Positions 62,648 to 64,000 of a DNA stretch of 64,000 nt are shown one piece after another. Numbering within the stretch: position 1 is the first letter of the stretch; each line of letters opens with the position of its first letter. A program made the translations under genes and the position numbers. The DNA is taken from contig NZ_BAAAHE010000015.1 of assembly GCF_039525035.1 (NCBI RefSeq), positions 95,030 to 159,029 on the forward strand, written 5' to 3'. The notes beneath the pieces were generated by a model. The model did no database searches, was not told where the DNA came from, and saw only the letters and a program-made list of their open reading frames with translations. This stretch comes from Sporichthya brevicatena. Its GTDB lineage: Bacteria; Actinomycetota; Actinomycetes; Sporichthyales; Sporichthyaceae.

Positions 62648-64000
62648 TTGGAGGACACACTGCGCGACGTACTCGTCGTCTCCCGCAACGCGGCAATCGC
62701 GGCTGCGTTGACGGCCGACGACCTCAACGTGATCCCCATCGACCCGGACGAGACTCCGGGCTGGGTCCAGTTCGCCTCGGCCGCGCACCTGCTGGTGCTC
62801 GAGCTCGGCGACCCCGACCTCATGGTCGACGTGGTCCGGGCCCTGCGCCGCGACGACATCGACACCTCGGTGCTGATCATCGCCGAGTCGGTCTCCGACA
62901 GCCCGCGCCTGATCGCCCTCCGCCTCGCCGACGACAACGTCAAGACGCTCTCGCTGCCGCTGACGCAGAACCGTCTGCTGCGCGCCGTCTCCCGCGCCCT
63001 GCTCGCCCGCGAGGCCGCCGACGCCCGCCTCGAGGAGGCCTACCAGGCCCTCGCCGCGGGTGAGGACGACGACTCCTGGATGCCGAACGTCGGCGTCGAC
63101 TGGGGTTCCGGCGGCTCCGACACCGAGAACGCCGAGCCCGTGATCCCGATCGAGCCCGGCGCGACCCCGGTCCGCTGGACCCTGCCGACCCCCGACCCGG
63201 TCTCCCCGGCCGACCCGCTCTCCCCGGCCGAGCCCGCGGCGGCGCTCCCGACCACCGAGCCGGCCGCCCCGACCTTCCCGACCGAGCCCGCGGCCCCGGC
63301 GGCGTCCGTGGCCCCGGCCGTCGACCCGGTGTCCGGCACTCCGTTCCCGGCCGAGCCGGACCCGCTCAGCGACCCGAACTGGAAGCCGGCCGCGGCCGAC
63401 GACTGGATGTCGGCCTACACGTGGGACAACGTCGCCGCGCAGACCGGGCTCGACACCTGGACCCCCGAGATCCCGAGCTGGACCCCGAGCGAGCCCGCGA
63501 TCGCCGACGGCCCGGCGGCTCCGCCCGCGCCGGTCACGCCGGCGGCCCCGATCGACCCCGTGGCCCCGATCGACCCCGTGGCCCCGATCGACCCGGTCGC
63601 GCCGGCGGCGTCGGCGGCCCCGGCGGCCCCGGCGGCCCCGGCGACGGAGGACGTCGACCCCCTCACGGCCCCGGTCTGGCCGCCGGCCGAGCCCGCGCCG
63701 CTGGACCCGGCGGCCTTCCTGGCCTCGATCGAGGAGAACCTCTCCTCGACTCCCGAGGTGAAGTGGCCGAGCTTCGACAAGGACTCCTTCACCGAGGTCG
63801 AGGACGACTGGCGCAGCCGCCTCAGCCCCGAGGTCCTGGCCGCTCTCGACATCGACGCGATCACCGCGCCGCCGGCCGACCCGGACGCGCCGGCGGCGGC
63901 GGAGAGCACGAAACGTCCCGCTCCGCCGACCCCGCTGTCGGAGTACCCGGCGTACCCGGGCCACGGCACCGCGGCCCCGACCGCGCCCGCGGCGGGCCCG
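62648..64000 (+). CDS. Degenerate receiver-like domain protein with long Pro/Ala-rich tail (3' end outside window)
   Basis: An open frame of at least 451 codons, running off the right edge. Residues 5-125 look like a response-regulator receiver fold: alternating hydrophobic strands (DVLVVSRNAAIAAAL, LLVLELGD, TSVLIIAES) with helices between, but the usual acidic pair and the conserved Lys are not clearly present. After residue 140 the sequence is dominated by Pro, Ala, Asp and Glu with scattered Trp and an APIDPV triple repeat, and a more structured part with WRSRLSPEVLAALDIDAI begins near residue 390. The start is uncertain: TTG at 62648, or CTG at 62660, which has GGAGG 5 nt upstream. TATCGT at 62601 may be the -10 box. 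Function unknown. Confidence 0.75.
   Translation, partial: MEDTLRDVLVVSRNAAIAAALTADDLNVIPIDPDETPGWVQFASAAHLLVLELGDPDLMVDVVRALRRDDIDTSVLIIAESVSDSPRLIALRLADDNVKTLSLPLTQNRLLRAVSRALLAREAADARLEEAYQALAAGEDDDSWMPNVGVDWGSGGSDTENAEPVIPIEPGATPVRWTLPTPDPVSPADPLSPAEPAAALPTTEPAAPTFPTEPAAPAASVAPAVDPVSGTPFPAEPDPLSDPNWKPAAADDWMSAYTWDNVAAQTGLDTWTPEIPSWTPSEPAIADGPAAPPAPVTPAAPIDPVAPIDPVAPIDPVAPAASAAPAAPAAPATEDVDPLTAPVWPPAEPAPLDPAAFLASIEENLSSTPEVKWPSFDKDSFTEVEDDWRSRLSPEVLAALDIDAITAPPADPDAPAAAESTKRPAPPTPLSEYPAYPGHGTAAPTAPAAGP
63547..63600 (+). repeat. 18-bp tandem repeat encoding APIDPV
   Basis: Three near-perfect copies of an 18-bp unit beginning GCCCCGATCGACCC encode APIDPV three times inside the disordered part of the receiver-like protein. 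Confidence 0.8.

Overview
The window is a 64 kb chromosomal segment of a high-GC Actinomycetota. The gene content and order are the conserved actinobacterial division/cell-wall (dcw) locus and its flanks: mraZ-rsmH-ftsL-ftsI-murE-murF-mraY-murD-ftsW-murG-murC-ftsQ-ftsZ-pgeF-yggS-sepF-yggT-divIVA, then ileS, a DksA-type zinc-finger gene, lspA, rluD, dnaE and hisD-hisC-hisB-hisH. Frequent GTG starts, start/stop overlaps of 1-4 nt, a translational T-box in front of ileS and apparently leaderless promoters all fit this phylum. The genus cannot be fixed from the sequence alone. No phage, transposase, CRISPR array, tRNA or rRNA gene was seen.

Layout. 1-2151: end of a siderophore-type ABC importer (FecD/FecE type). 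2182-5868: histidine genes hisD-C-B-H on the minus strand, ending in an intrinsic terminator. 5906-9674: a Lon-substrate-binding-domain protein, a membrane protein overlapping it tail to tail, and an MMPL exporter. 9703-20238 (minus): a double ABC exporter, dnaE, rluD, lspA, a DksA-like protein with a long Lys/Ala/Pro tail, and a DUF167 gene. 20278-23732: ileS behind its T-box. 23995-43346 (minus): the division and peptidoglycan genes from divIVA back to mraZ, with a five-box MraZ operator laid over the mraZ promoter. 43649-48448 (plus): moxR, DUF58 and transglutaminase genes, a common actinobacterial trio. 48673-50006 (minus): DUF3040 protein and a methyltransferase. 50098-53038 (plus): glycerol kinase and a GH63-like glycosidase. 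53046-60101: acyltransferase, esterase, an acidic membrane-anchored protein, an EEP-fold protein, a ROK glucokinase, and an ArsA ATPase cluster with a small CxxC protein, a polyketide-cyclase-like protein and a phosphoesterase. 60199-62465: an ABC ATPase and its permease. 62648 to the end: the start of a protein with a degenerate receiver-like domain and a long Pro/Ala-rich tail.

The central 20 kb makes lipid II (MurE, MurF, MraY, MurD, MurG, MurC) and the divisome that uses it (FtsZ, SepF, FtsQ, FtsL, FtsW, FtsI, with DivIVA at poles and septa). Most of its genes are translationally coupled, and the MraZ array probably sets expression at the head of the operon.

The less-explained signals are two families of palindromic intergenic elements placed mostly where genes converge, sharing a TGACR/TGTCA-type core; a repeated -10 pattern set 6-7 nt before start codons; the Lys/Ala-rich DksA fusion with an exact 72-bp duplication; and the receiver-like protein at the right edge.
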